The notes: generated by a model not told the origin, from the sequence alone. Counted from the first letter of the stretch, positions 34,984-46,238 are shown. The stretch is 64,000 bases of DNA from Acanthosoma haemorrhoidale (GCA_930367205.1 OV884013.1:114161475-114225474); one strand, 5' to 3'. Made by a program: numbers and translations.

Positions 34984-35171
34984 GTAAACGATTTTATTGC
35001 CTTAAATGTCATAAGTCCTATGTAAACAAAAAACATCTCAACCGCCATTTGAAATATGAATGTGGCCAACTTCCTTCTTTTATATGTCCACGTTGTCAAA
35101 AAGGATTTCACCATAAACATGCAATGATTGGCCATATCTTCAATGTACATAGCGGAGTCAAAATTATTTAA
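34984..35171 (+). CDS. lola: lola-like terminal exon 28
   Basis: Acceptor TTTTTTTTTCAG, junction xGT, KRFYC; 61 residues, TAA. Finger 1 CLKC-HKSYVNKKHLNR-H-LKYE-C, linker GQLPSFI, finger 2 CPRC-QKGFHHKHAMIG-H-IFNV-H, tail SGVKII. Predicted contacts N,K,H,R and H,H,A,G. The right boundary of the 896-bp array: its finger 2 is shared with the previous exon. The antisense open frame over it (34980-35306) is a shadow. Confidence 0.9.
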
Positions 35172-36249
35172 ATTTTTTGTCAAATGTTGTTGCGACCAGA
35201 TAAAATTTTTTGTAGTACTATTTTTTTTTTGTTGATTTGCAAATGGTTTAATTAATTTATTTTGTTTGAAAACTAAAAATCTTTTGTTTTTATGGCGATT
35301 AATCATTTATTTCTACATATTTATGTTATGTTCCAAGATCTTTTTCCAATTTTTTTTTTTTAAATTATATTCTAATGTAACAAATTATCAGTTTTATTTT
35401 TTGTTTATTGCCTATTATATCCTTGTTATCCTCATTTGAAAATGGTTGTTATTTACGTCAGATAGTCTCTATGTCTTTATTGCTGTACGTAGCTTAAGCA
35501 ATCAAGGAACTACGGATTAAAACTTGGAATCTGTCAATAAGCCTGGGTAGAGGTATTCAGTCATAAGCCACCGCTCATTGGCCAAGCAGGAGCTGACAGG
35601 TTACAGGAGTGACCCCTCTGTACCTCTTCTCTAACTATTCATAGAGTTTTTTTTTCAAGACACCTCTCGCGAACTCGTACCACTCTATGAATAGCGAAGC
35701 ATCAACTAGTCTTGTTCAAAGAGGCTTCATTCTATCAAACTTTGGTAGAAATTCAATCAACACTTTCTTCACTTTCGCTTCACAGATTTTTTTGCATTAT
35801 TTATGAACAATTAATGTTTAAATATTTTAACTCAAAAATCTTCAATTTTAATTTTAATTTTCCTTATTTTTCAGAGCAAATTAAATAAAGAAATTTTCTT
35901 TTTTTTTTATTATGCACATAAACCATTTTTTAAATTTTATAATCTTCTATTTAAATATATTTGTTATGTTTACGATTGGTTCTTCTTTCTCCACTTTTCA
36001 TTTATCAATAGAAACATTTCTTTTTCTCTTTTATAATTTATTGTACTTCAATTGGTGAGAAAGATTTCTGATTTTATACAACATTCAGAGGCCCGCAATT
36101 TGGTTAGAGATAGGAGGATTCTGAATTAATTGTGATTCACCTTTCCCCCCATATTTATAATTTGATTAGTTAAATTAAAATATAGCACAAGTCAGCGGGC
36201 AATGACTTTTCGTATCTTCGATAAAAATTACCCAACATTCACTAAATAC
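35172..36249. other. Spacer with a small inverted repeat
   Basis: AT-rich with a GC-richer patch at 35480-35720. There CTATTCATAGAG (35635-35646) and CTCTATGAATAG (35683-35694) form a perfect 12-bp inverted repeat with a 36-bp loop. No exon. Confidence 0.5.
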
Positions 36250-36402
36250 TTTGAAATTGTAATCTATATAGACAAACATCATGTAAACCGCCATGTCAGA
36301 TATGTGTGTGACAAACCTCCATCCTTTGTATGCTCGCATTGCAATTTGACATTTCACCATAAAGATAATCTGAAAGTGCATATATTCATTGTCCAAAATT
36401 AG
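36250..36402 (+). pseudogene. Pseudo-exon: finger 1 cysteines lost
   Basis: The frame reads KHHVNRHVRYVC, linker DKPPSFV, CSHC-NLTFHHKDNLKV-H-IFIVQN. The leading C-x2-C of finger 1 is missing (FEIVIYID in its place) and the last His of finger 2 is replaced before the stop. No in-frame AG with a T-tract precedes it (the CAG at 36193 is out of frame). Confidence 0.7.
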
Positions 36403-36784
36403 GTGACTACATGATAATTTTTTTTTTATTTAATTTTGTGAAATTGTAATGTAATCCACATATTAGAACATTATTAAAGTATGTATTAAACATTCTTAAA
36501 TTAAAAATAGAGAAAAAAACCATGTATGAACTGTATGCTTCTACACCTGAATGGCTTAAGTTTGCTTTTAAGGAAACCATAGTGAAGTATATAGTAATTA
36601 AAATATAGAATTGTTATAACCCAAATTCCTTTTGTTTATTCTTTATACATGCTCATTATAAAATATTAATTATTCAAAAAATAGTGGTTAAACTGTAGAG
36701 GATGGTAAATATAATTAATTATTTTTATCTTATATATCACATACCGACATTTGAATTTTTTTAATTTTGATTGAATTTTTTCAG

Positions 36785-36984
36785 GTAAACGATTTTATTG
36801 CCGGAAGTGTCATAAATCCTATTTACACAAACATAATCTAAACCGCCATGTGAGATATGAATGCGACAAGACTCCATCCTTCGTCTGTCCACATTGCCAA
36901 AAAGGATTTTTCTATAAACAGAACATGAAGTGTCATGTTTACAATGTGCATAACTACGTCAAACCCAGTTTAAATTACTCTTAA
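36785..36984 (+). CDS. lola: lola-like terminal exon 29
   Basis: Acceptor TTGAATTTTTTCAG, junction xGT, KRFYC; 65 residues, TAA. Finger 1 CRKC-HKSYLHKHNLNR-H-VRYE-C, linker DKTPSFV, finger 2 CPHC-QKGFFYKQNMKC-H-VYNV-H, tail NYVKPSLNYS. Predicted contacts H,H,N,R and Y,Q,N,C. Intact although surrounded by dead copies. A scrap of another finger 2 helix (GFLQKQTMTIHIF, about 37024-37062) lies just after it. Confidence 0.9.
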
Positions 36985-37023
36985 CTTATTCAAAAGTTGT
37001 TCGATAAGGTATACTGAATGGGG

Positions 37024-37077
37024 TTTCTTCAGAAACAGACAATGACCATTCACATCTTTTATACAATTACACTAAAT
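37024..37077 (+). pseudogene. Scrap of a finger 2
   Basis: Reads GFLQKQTMTIHIFYTITLN then TGA: the F-x-QKQTM-x-x-H part of a second finger without its cysteines. It follows the 36785 exon by 40 bp and marks a collapsed neighbouring copy. Confidence 0.6.
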
Positions 37078-37410
37078 TGAATATTTAGTTCTAAATTGTA
37101 TGGAATTGTAACGCAATCCAGTTATTTAGTACATTATATTTAACATTCATAAATTAAAAATAGAGATAATAAATTATAAATTAATCCAAACACTTCTACA
37201 GCTGACTGCATTAAGTTAGCTTTCAGGAAAAATCGTGTAATATTTAATAATAAAAATACAGATTTGATATGACACAAATCCCCTTTTATTTATTTGTTGT
37301 ACCTGCTCATTTTTAAATTTAAAGCATTCGAAAATTAGTGGTTTAAACTGTAGAGGATGGTAAATATAAATAATAAATTTTATCATATATGAATATTTAA
37401 TTTTTTTCAG

Positions 37411-37503
37411 GTGAAAGATTTTAATTTCACGAGTGTCATCATATGTAAACAAGTATATTCTCAATTGCAAATCCAAATCACTTTTATGTTCATATTGAAA
37501 TTT
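37411..37503 (+). pseudogene. Pseudo-exon with immediate stop
   Basis: Acceptor AATTTTTTTCAG, xGT and GERF are normal, but the next aromatic codon is TAA. Further on only fragments survive (CHHM, then stop). Homology fades near 37500. Confidence 0.7.
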
Positions 37504-37569
37504 TAAGTATAAAAAAATTGATAATTCTCTGTAATAAACAAATTTTTAGCCAGGAATAATGATATAATA

Positions 37570-37699
37570 TTGAATAACCATGTAAAATACAAATATGGCA
37601 AGTCTTCTGTTTTGTATGCCCACATTATCAAGTGGACTGTTAGCCTAAATATGTGATGGCTCATATCTACAGTACGTGTAACACAGTCAAAATCAATTA
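37570..37699 (+). pseudogene. Pseudo-exon fragment
   Basis: LNNHVKYKYGKSSVL and a following tract resembling finger 2 (TATGCCCACATTATC) keep the layout of linker and CPHC, but the C2HC cysteine is Tyr, the frame is lost and a TGA follows. No acceptor. Confidence 0.6.
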
Positions 37700-37926
37700 A
37701 TTGCTATTAACCTGTGAAGTGAAAAGTTATTCATTAAGGTAAAATGATTTCAAAATCGCTAGTTCTTCAGATCATAGAGGATGATGAAAATAAATTTTTG
37801 TAAATGGCAGAATGGGGCATTAAGCATCATTTTTTTTAAATATTACATACATATTTTATGTATAAATATTATTTATAGAAAAGATATTTAGTTTATTTTT
37901 AATAGTTATTTTTTTGTGTTTTTTAG

Positions 37927-38114
37927 GTAGTAGATATTTTTGCCAGCGATGCCAAAAATCATACTGTAATAGACAAAATCTCCACCGACATGTAAAATAT
38001 GAATGTGGCAAGCCTCCATCTTTCTTATGCCCGCATTGTCGAAAAGGGTTTTACCAAAAACAGTCAATGATAATGCATGTCTTCAATAAACATAATGTAG
38101 TCAAAATTAATTAA
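37927..38114 (+). CDS. lola: lola-like terminal exon 30
   Basis: Acceptor TTGTGTTTTTTAG, junction xGT, SRYFC; 61 residues, TAA. Finger 1 CQRC-QKSYCNRQNLHR-H-VKYE-C, linker GKPPSFL, finger 2 CPHC-RKGFYQKQSMIM-H-VFNK-H, tail NVVKIN. Predicted contacts N,Q,N,R and Q,Q,S,M. Intact. A finger 2 scrap (FHQKHTM, VFNK) follows at 38169-38222. Confidence 0.9.
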
Positions 38115-38168
38115 TTAATGGTAGCATTTATGACAAGTTATTCAATAAAGTAAACTGTTATATTAACA

Positions 38169-38222
38169 ATTTCATCAAAAACATACAATGAATATTCTTG
38201 TCTTTAATAAAAACAACCCAAA
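38169..38222 (+). pseudogene. Scrap of a finger 2
   Basis: FHQKHTMNILVFNKNNPK is the end of a second finger lacking its cysteines; the first His is replaced (NIL for xxH). Same arrangement as the scrap after 36785. Confidence 0.6.
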
Positions 38223-38713
38223 ATTAAGTATAAGTAATAAACAATCAATAAACATAATGCAACTATTTGACTGAGATAATTGTAAGGTAATATAGTTAGA
38301 ACAATGATAGTATCATTCAAATGTATGTGTAGTTTCTGTTTAATGTTTCAACTTTTATATGTAAATTTTATTGTTGATTTATTAAATTGTAATTGAGACA
38401 ATGACTTAATAATTGAAAAAACGTTGCTGAATGTGATTTAGGAATAAAAAATAATTGAGGAGACACTGGTATTTCTGTCTTAGAAGATTCTTTTTTATAA
38501 CCTATGTAGCATCTTTTTTGGGATTTGTTGGTTTTTTTCAAAACCAGATACACTTGTCTATGGAGATCATAATTCTCCTGTCTGGCTTACGAACATGATT
38601 CTCCTGTCTGGCCTACGAACATGATTTTTCATATGAAGGTTTCATTTGATTACCTGACAACATGAAAAGTGTTTTCAACTCCATAAAATACAATTGTTTT
38701 CCAATTTTTTCCG

Positions 38714-38898
38714 GTAAAAGATTTGATTGCCAGAAATGTCATAAATCACACTTATGAAAAAAATCGTAACTGCCATGTGAAATATAAATGAGACAAGCCT
38801 CCTCTTTTCATAAGCTCAAATTGCCAAAAAGAATTTTCTCAAAACAGTCGATGACAAAACACGTCTTCAAAAAACACAAAGGAGTCAAAATGAATTAA
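38714..38898 (+). pseudogene. Pseudo-exon: acceptor and frame lost
   Basis: The splice site reads TTTTTTCCG, AG having become CG. CQKC-HKSHL is followed by TGA; later HVKYK with TGA in place of the Cys codon, and SSNC for CPHC. Whole-exon homology up to VKMN and TAA. Clearly dead. Confidence 0.8.
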
Positions 38899-39185
38899 TT
38901 ACTCTTAATTTTGTGAAAAGTTACTTAATAAGGTTAACTGAAAAAGGGATTCAAAGAATCAATAAACATCAATCAAAATTCACTAATTAGTTTTAAATTT
39001 AGTGAAATTGTAATGTAATCTAGATATTAGAACATTATTTAAATACCAATTTGACATTCGTAAATTATAAATAGAGATAAAAAGTTATAAATGAACTGTA
39101 TCCTTCTACAGCTGAATAGATTAAGTTTTCTTTCAAGGAATGTTCAGAGAACAGTCAAAATTATTTAATTTCCAATTTTTTTCAG

Positions 39186-39370
39186 GTAAAAAATTTCATT
39201 GCCAGAAATGTCAGAAGTCCTACATATCCAAAGATAATCTCAACCCCCATTTAAAATATGAATGCAACAAGGCTCCGTCCTTTATTGGGGGGGAGAGGGG
39301 TCCTGTAAAACATACGAAAAGACCCCGAAGTTGGGGTGAGTGCAAGAGGAGGGGGGTAGTTCAAAGGTAA
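39186..39370 (+). CDS. lola: lola-like exon 31, truncated in finger 2 by a foldback element
   Basis: Acceptor AATTTTTTTCAG, xGT, KKFHC. Finger 1 is complete (CQKC-QKSYISKDNLNP-H-LKYE-C; contacts S,D,N,P, with Pro at position 6 disfavouring a good helix). After NKAPSFI the frame runs straight into a G-rich sequence (GGERGPVKH...) that belongs to the element at 39300-39507, and stops within it. No finger 2. Probably non-functional. Confidence 0.75.
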
Positions 39371-39507
39371 TTTTTTTGGTTTTTCTCAAATATCTAACAA
39401 ACTAGTGATTTTATTAAAATGTACAATATATACAAAAATTGGCCTTTAAACCCCCTCCTCTCGCGCTTACCCCCAATCTCGGGGATATTTAGTATGTTGT
39501 ACAGGTC
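39300..39507. repeat. Foldback element (family 2), copy 1
   Basis: Left arm GTCCTGTAAAACATAC ... GACCCCGAAGTTGGGG then AAGAGGAGGGGGG pairs with right arm CCCCCTCCTCTCG ... CCCCCAATCTCGGGG then GTATGTTGTACAGGTC. About 208 bp with arms near 75 bp and an AT-rich loop. No coding capacity. It abuts the truncated finger 2 of the exon at 39186. Confidence 0.8.
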
Positions 39508-39662
39508 AACCACTAACAAATGTACCAAAAATTAGAACTACATGATTTATTTTTGTAATTGTCATATTTTGGCCTTGGTCGCCTGGACTTGTTTTAAAAG
39601 AAGTTGTTTTAAGGGAATGTACACAGAACAGTAAACAGTATTTACATTTCAATTTTTTTCAG

Positions 39663-39850
39663 GTAAACAATTTCATTGCAAGAAATGTCAGAAGTCCTAT
39701 GTAAACAAAGGTAATCTCAGCAGACATTTGAAATATGAATGCGCCAAGGCTCCATCCTTTATATGCTGGTATTGCAATATGATACTTCAACGTAAAGATA
39801 GTCTGAAATTCCATATATTCAGTTTTCATTGTTCAAAATTAGGTAATTGA
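39663..39850 (+). CDS. lola: lola-like terminal exon 32
   Basis: Acceptor AATTTTTTTCAG, xGT, KQFHC; 61 residues, TGA. Finger 1 CKKC-QKSYVNKGNLSR-H-LKYE-C, linker AKAPSFI, finger 2 CWYC-NMILQRKDSLKF-H-IFSF-H. Predicted contacts N,G,N,R and R,D,S,F. Finger 2 has Leu at the usual aromatic core position. Its body matches 46621 while the intron upstream matches that of 46239: a fusion product of unequal exchange. Confidence 0.85.
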
Positions 39851-39925
39851 TCATTTACAATTCGTTTTCTTTAATTTTTGTGAAGTTGTAATGTAATCCA
39901 GATATTAGAACATGAATTTTTCCAG

Positions 39926-40038
39926 GTAAACAATTTAATTGCAAGAAGTGTCAGAAGTCCTATAAAAAAAAATCTGATCTCTACCGCCATATGAAACATG
40001 AATGCGACAAGCCTCAGTCAAAATGGATTTTGCCATAA
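39926..40038 (+). pseudogene. Pseudo-exon: finger 2 deleted and shifted
   Basis: Acceptor ATTTTTCCAG, xGT, KQFNC; finger 1 complete (CKKC-QKSYKKKSDLYR-H-MKHE-C) but after DKPQ a deletion removes the C-x2-C of finger 2 and shifts the frame to TAA. In another frame QNGFCHKTYLKVHIFTIHG continues to about 40095. Duplicated at 46884. Confidence 0.8.
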
Positions 40039-40099
40039 AACTTATTTGAAAGTGCATATATTCACGATTCATGGTCAAAAGTTTTATAACTGTCAATTT

Positions 40100-43079
40100 T
40101 AAATAATAAATGATTTGTCTGCCAGAAAATGTTATTAAAATAACAAAAAAATTCTTGCCAGACATCGAACCAACCGGTGGATGTTATAGGGATTTCATTA
40201 TAAACATATATCTTGAAGAAAATAATTTTTTTTTTTTTTACTGCTACATTTCACCATTTATTTAAAAATGTCTCTACATGTTACATCATAACAAGAACTT
40301 ATGCATAAATAAATATTTTAGTTCATTATTTGTGTTTAATTAGTACATATAACCTAAATCTTCTTCTTTTTTACTGTTGACAACTAATAGCTCAAAGATT
40401 CGGTGTTCTCTAAATTTTCTATCCAGATAAGTTTCTACCTCCAACTTAGTTCCGTAGATAGGTTCTGCAAATTTCTCTTTAGCTTATAGCTCCAATTATT
40501 ATACTAACCATTTAGATTTGTAATGCAACCGTATCGGCAACATTTGAGTGCAAGCATTTATTTTTGCTTATTATTGGTTTATTTAGTGATGGGAAATAAT
40601 TGTTTTTAATGTTTAACGTTACTAAACATATTATTTAAAAAAAAAAAAAAAAAAATACTTGTTCCATATTGCAGTGGGATTTAACATTAAAAAAAAATAC
40701 TGTTTAGTCTGAAAAATATTGTGAAGTGAGGAGAAACTAAAATAATTTGTAAGTGGTTGTAAAACAAAACATTAACAATATATATTGACTTATATATAAT
40801 ACATTTATTTTACCTTTTTCTTTAAATGTTTGAACTAAAAAGATACTTTTTAAGAAAAATAATTATATTTGAGAAATATTTATTTAATATTATGTTTTTC
40901 GAAGCTTGTATCACAGATTGGTTCATTAATCTCAATTGAAAACTTTAAACAAACCCTATTATCCAATTCAGCTATATGTTTAAATATTATAAACATTGAA
41001 AATAAAACTATTTGTTGAATGCTCTAATAATATACAGGAAGATTGCAGTATGATGAGTATGATAAAATAAATGTAGGAATTCTCATTTAAATAGCTTTAC
41101 GGATAATATAACTCATTTAAAGGCACCTATATTTACAAAATGAAACATATAACAAGATAGCTATGGATAAAATTTCCAATAACGATGATAAATGTAATAA
41201 AAAAAAAATGAGTTATTAATGTTTTACATTAATGGTGCCAAAAAATTGCTAAGAAAACAAGGCTAATAGAACTTTAGTCCTGTAAACATGTTTCAACATA
41301 ATTTTGATTTAAACAATACACAAATAGTGCGAAAGGAAATAGTGCATAAATCAAAAAGGATTATAGGCAACAGAAATTGAATAAAATATAGATTTTACTA
41401 TAAATTATAAGACTGATTGTGGAAATGTGCATTGCTTAGACGAAACGTTAAGACATTTAGACTAGGAAATCATTTTTCTATTTAACAATGATACTAGAAC
41501 GTTATTAACTTACTTTAATCATGTTATTTATAAATACATAATATAGGCAAGAAAATACAATTAATGCTTCTGCAGCTAAATTAATCAAGTTGCTTTCAGG
41601 AATAAGCATTACACAATATATATTGATTTGTTTTTTAAATTGGTACCATGACGCAAGTCTTTTTATTTTCTTGCTGAGCATGTTCAGATTAAAATCCAAA
41701 ACCACCATGAAAAAACATCCACTACCCAAAGACCTTTATGGGGCAAAATTTCCATAAAAAAATTTACCAGCGTCAATATAACAATAAAACTTGGAAAAGA
41801 AAGAGCCTAAAACAGCTTTAGCACATGTTAACATATAAAAAATTTTTGGACAAACTGAAGGGTTTTTCTTCATATCTGAGATTGTTGCAAACGTTGGATA
41901 TTTTTGAACATTTTTTTTAGGAATTTAATTGACTTTTGTATTTTTAAAAAAAATAAAACAAATAAATCAATAAAATATTTAAAAAATATAATATATTATA
42001 TATATTAATAAAAGGAAACACAAGTGGAACATTACTAAGAAAAAATTTTCTTCATGGTGGTTTGTGCTTCTGGATTTTATGATGAAGTGCAATTTGTTTT
42101 CCAGTTTTTAAAAATAAGCAATATCTTTCACTGTCAAGGGGCAAAAGGTTAACATTCCTTGTTAAGCCTATACAATCTCTCCCAACCCAGTATTGCTTGT
42201 TTCATGTTGGATGGGAATGTCTTTTCTGATCACGATACATAAAACAGAAGTTTTTTTTATACATATTGTGTTTATAATTGATCACTATACTTTTCCAAGT
42301 TATCTTTCAATGTAGGATGTAGTCACCATTTTAAATTTTCATTAAAATCTGCAGGAGTTGACCGATTCGTTTTATGATATTAGAAAAATAAATGATAAAT
42401 ATGTATATATATATATATATATATATGATAAATTAAAAAAATATTATATCATCGATAGGTTTGTTGTTTTATTCTTTGGATTTATACTAATTTTATAATT
42501 AATAATAATTATTATAATTTTTTAAAATATTTATATGTTGTTTTACATGTAAATTTTAGTCCTGAAGATGCCCAAATAGGGTACACGTTGCCCAATGTAA
42601 AAATAAAAAATAAACATGTGGATAAACTGTAAAATTTAAAATACCTTCTCTGAAAAATTAGTGTTTTTTATGTAGTGTTATATTAATATTTTATTTATTA
42701 CAGCAATGGTTTTTGTATGAAAATTCTTTTACTCTGTTACTGTTGCCTCCTAATCTCCATTTGTAAATTGTGTATGTATATTTTTTAAACTTTTTGAGAA
42801 TATAAGTATAAATTTCAAAACCGCTTGCGACCAAATAATTAAAACCTGAGTGAACGCCAATTTTTTTTCATTTACTCGAAATTTGATGGTCTAACCATCA
42901 AGGGTAATAAGAATAATTAATACATTTCTGTAATTTACAATGTTTGTAACATTCTTGTATAAATATATATCCTAGATAAAAGTTACGGAAGATGACTTGA
43001 TTTTTTATTTGACTGTATTCATTTTTTTGTTACGGTAAGAAATCTAAAATAGATAAACGTGTAAAATAAAATTGCAAAA
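40100..43079. other. Long AT-rich spacer, no exon
   Basis: The first 0.8 kb is part of the segmental duplication. The remainder is low-complexity AT-rich DNA with homopolymer A runs (40638-40655) and a TA microsatellite (about 42402-42426). CCTGAAGATGCCCAAATAGG near 42553 is followed by a poly(A)-like AATAAAAAATAAAC. No zinc-finger remains. Confidence 0.5.
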
Positions 43080-43165
43080 AGTAATTCGACAAGCCATAAC
43101 TGAAATGGATTTCTTCAGTAACTGACAATGACTGGTTACATTTTTAATTATTATTATAATCGAAA
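43080..43165 (+). pseudogene. Pseudo-exon scrap
   Basis: Fragments CGACAAGCC and AATGGATTTCTTCAG-TAA-CTGACAATGACTGG reproduce the linker and GFLQ-x-LTM of a finger 2 with a stop inside. Little else remains. Confidence 0.45.
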
Positions 43166-43169
43166 ATTA

Positions 43170-44010
43170 ACCAATTACTATTAAATTTTGTGAAATTTTA
43201 CTTGATTTAAAATGTGTAAATTTGAATGTAATAAATATATTGAAGCAGGAGGGACCTGCCGCACTTTACATGTGTATTTCCCTTATGAAAATTGGCCTGG
43301 CATTGCTTCGTTAGCAAGTTACAGCTTGCGGAATATTTTGTACAGATTTTAGCATTTCATCTCCTCCAGTGAAATAAGATTGTACTGAAATGTCTAGGAC
43401 ATTAATTAAGGAGAGATATTAATGGTTTTTGATATGTTAAATCGATTAAAACAGGTCACAGGGGGACCATATCGGCAGTAGATCCATAGAAATCTGGGAG
43501 AAAAAAAAAAAGTAGATACAAAAAACAGTTTCTTTATGTTTGATGTACAATAACTTTGTTAAAAGGGTGGGAAACATATAAAGTTTTTAAACAAAATTTG
43601 TAGAGAATTTAGTTCTCTTTTCGCTTCATATGAACTTTTCTCATTATTTTAGTAAGAGGAATATACTTGTTAAGTATGGCAGATTCTTCCTTAAACAGCC
43701 TGTTTAAATAAATTATGATTTTTACTAATATTAAAAATTGTTAGAGAACAATGTTCAATTAAGCGTTTTTAACTCTTCGACAGCTAATTAAATCAAGTTT
43801 GCTTGTCATAAATTATTATAATAGAAAAAAAAATCCTGTTAATTTATTTGTTGGCTTTGTTTGTCTTTAATCATTAAGTCATAAAGTAGGGTTTCTGTTG
43901 TTTTTGCGGTGTTTCTTTTCCAGGAGTTTTGAATCCTGACCGTGAAATCATTTTTCTCTTTTAGTGATATTTAATAAAATATTATAAATTAAATTAATTC
44001 AATGTTTCAT
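43170..44010. other. Spacer
   Basis: AT-rich, with a somewhat GC-richer patch at 43240-43480 of unknown origin. No exon. Confidence 0.4.
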
Positions 44011-44177
44011 GTAAAAGATATTACCGTCTGACATGCCCAAAATTCTACACTAATAGACCAGCTCTCCAAAGAATGCGGCAAGCCTGGTTCTGTTAAATGT
44101 CCAAATTGCCCAAAAAGATTTACCATAAACAATTATTGATTGTATACACCATCAGTGTGCTTAATATAGTCAAAATC
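44011..44177 (+). pseudogene. Pseudo-exon with internal deletion
   Basis: The acceptor AG is AT (TTTCAT-GTAAAAGA). TC-PKFYTNRPALQ lacks the first Cys, and a deletion joins it to ECGKPGSVKCPNC-PKRFTINNY and a TGA in another frame. A further finger 2 scrap (GFL-stop-KQ, IFNINN) lies at 44214-44270. Confidence 0.75.
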
Positions 44178-44901
44178 GAAAAGGTATCCATCCGATTATG
44201 AAAACCGAAATGGATTTCTTTAGAAGCAGATATCGATTGATCAGATCTTTAATATAAATAATCAAAAATTAACTGTTCACTTTTAAATTTTTTGGAGTTT
44301 TACTCGATTGAGTAAATTGTTATGTAACACAGATATTTCATATTATTTATAATAAAAGGATGTGTAAATAAAAACTGCTCTACATCGAACATATTTAAAT
44401 TTTCTTCCAAAAGAGATTTTGTAAGTAAAATTCAATAATTAATTACGCCATCATACAAAATAGAGCCAAGATAGATTAATTACTGTTAACTGTACTGACA
44501 CATATAAATGTTCTGAAATAAATTAATTAAAAAAATCAGTCATTTTTCTTTTATTGAATAAAATGTTAATAATCTTATCAATAACAATTCTAACTTTATT
44601 TTTAACACCTCTTTTTACTTTTCTTGTAATCAGGCGACTAAATTCATTGTATGTCGAAATGTCATAAAAAAATTAATTTGATGAAAACTTTCTTTCATGA
44701 GCCTAGTTCCCAACAATTTTCCCACTAGTTCCCAATCATATCGATTTTCTAGATTCATAATTACACTTGAAACATAACAACTTTATGTACCATAATTTTT
44801 TTATTAATAATAATTACCCAATAAAAGGACTCAAGCTCGGCTCGAGTCATAGAGAGGACAGCAGTTAATTTATTTTTAATGTTTTTTTTTGTTTTTTTCA
44901 G
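44178..44901. other. Spacer
   Basis: Holds a finger 2 scrap at 44214-44270 and, near 44680-44745, one arm type of the family-1 foldback (TTTCATGAGCC, GTTCCCAA). Otherwise AT-rich. Confidence 0.45.
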
Positions 44902-45086
44902 ATAGAAGATATTTTTGCAGGAAATGGCCCAGATCATATTTTAGCAGAGAAAATCTCTACTGCCATTTAAAATATAAATGCGACAAGAGTCCTTTTATAT
45001 GTCAGTGTTGCCAAAAGAGATTCTGGCATAAATGGAGAATGGTTGAGCATATGGTCTATGTACATAAAGCATTAAAAATTATTTAA
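44902..45086 (+). CDS. lola: lola-like terminal exon 33 (C-x2-W in finger 1)
   Basis: Acceptor TTTGTTTTTTTCAG, xAT, RRYFC; 60 residues, TAA, frame fully open. The second Cys of finger 1 is Trp (CRKW-PRSYFSRENLYC-H-LKYK-C), a single third-base change, so zinc binding there should fail. The linker is one residue short (DKSPFI). Finger 2 is complete but odd: CQCC-QKRFWHKWRMVE-H-MVYV-H, contacts H,W,R,E. Either a single-finger end or an early pseudo-exon. Confidence 0.78.
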
Positions 45087-45102
45087 TATTCAATTTTTTC
45101 AG

Positions 45103-45290
45103 ATAAACAATTTCATTGCCAAAAATGTCAGAAGTCCTGCGTATCCTAAGATAATCTCAACCGCCATTTGAAATATGAATGTGACGAGCCTCCCTCTTTT
45201 ATTTATATCCCCGCATTGTTAAGAGGGATTTTGTCAAAAACATAGTCTGAAGGTGCATCTATACACGATTCATGGTTCAAAATTAAGTAA
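45103..45290 (+). pseudogene. Pseudo-exon with stop in finger 1
   Basis: It starts only 16 bp after the stop of the previous exon, with its own ATTTTTTCAG. D-KQFHC, CQKC-QKSCVS then TAA in the position of a Lys codon. HLKYEC follows; CPHC is shifted by inserted bases (TTTATTTATATCCCCGC). Close relative of the exon at 39186. Confidence 0.8.
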
Positions 45291-45502
45291 CTGTAAATCG
45301 TAAATGGTGTATGATTTTTTTTCAGACAAAAGTTATTATAACTACTAACTCTTGACCGACATCTAACCTTTAGACGTGGCCTTGCTCTTCCCTATGCCAA
45401 CAGTTTTTATGTTTTTAATTCAATAAAATATATATAACACAATATAATTATGACAATAACTACAATTTGTGGTATTGATGAATATTTTATTATTTTTTCA
45501 AG

Positions 45503-45697
45503 TTAAAGAATTTCTTCCCAAAAGAGCCATATGTAAACAAGTCCTACGTAAAAAAATATATTGTCAACTCCCAATTGAAATATGAATGCGACAAGCCTCT
45601 GTCCTTCTTATGCCCACATTGTCAAGAGGGATTTCATCAAAATCATAGTCCGAAAGAGCATATAATCAGAAGATATGGTCAAAAATTAAATAACTAA
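45503..45697 (+). pseudogene. Pseudo-exon: finger 1 scrambled
   Basis: After TTTTTTCAAG, finger 1 has no C-x2-C and the frame shifts; in a downstream frame SQLKYEC, DKPLSFL, CPHC-QEGFHQNHSPKE-H remains and ends with RRYGQKLNN and TAA, the second His replaced. Dead. Confidence 0.75.
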
Positions 45698-45873
45698 ATG
45701 ATAAATGATTTTTATGCCAGAAAGGTTAAAAAAAATTTTAAAAAGCTCTATACAGATAGATTTGGTTCTTACCTATTTCAAAACTTTTTAGATATTCGAT
45801 AAAATATACAGAACGTGATATATTTATAACAATCATTACTAGTTGGGTTAGGGTTGTTGAGGGGGGGCGAGGG

Positions 45874-46082
45874 GTCCTGTAAAACATACGAAAAGCCCCC
45901 GTGGTTGGGGTGAGTGTAAGAGGAGGGGGGTAGTTCAAAGGTAATTTTTTCGGTTTTTCTCAAATATCTCACAAACTAGTGATTTTATTAAAATCTACAA
46001 TATATACAAAAATTGGCCTTTAAACCCCCTCCTCTCGCGCTTACCCCCTGATCTCTGGGATATTTAGTATGTTGTACAGGTC
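45874..46082. repeat. Foldback element (family 2), copy 2
   Basis: Same inverted arms as 39300-39507 (GGTCCTGTAAAACATACG ... CGTGGTTGGGG; right end GTATGTTGTACAGGTC). It does not lie in an exon here, and the sequence to its left is unrelated to copy 1. Confidence 0.8.
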
Positions 46083-46238
46083 AACCACTAACAAATGTAC
46101 CAAAAAATTAGAACTACATGATTTATTTTTCTAATTGTGATATTTTGGACTTGGTCGCCTGGACTTGTTTTAAAGGAAGTTATTTTAAGGGAATGTACAC
46201 AGCACAGTAATTAGTATTTACATTTCAATTTTTTTCAG

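Larger units (their letters stand above)
39284..40920 (+). repeat. Segmental duplication, copy 1
   Basis: Matches 45861-48518. Offsets are 6574 over the foldback element, 6958 over exon 39663 and pseudo-exon 39926, and 7337 from TCTTGAAG (40211) on. It lacks about 382 bp (one exon-to-exon period) and about 379 bp present in copy 2, and it lacks the MITE at 48133. The left edge falls within the finger 2 region of exon 39186. Confidence 0.88.

Noticed and set aside
34980..35306. Antisense frame of 108 codons, and similar antisense frames at 33189 and 34085
   Set aside because: Shadows of the sense zinc-finger exons, which carry the metal-ligand pattern.
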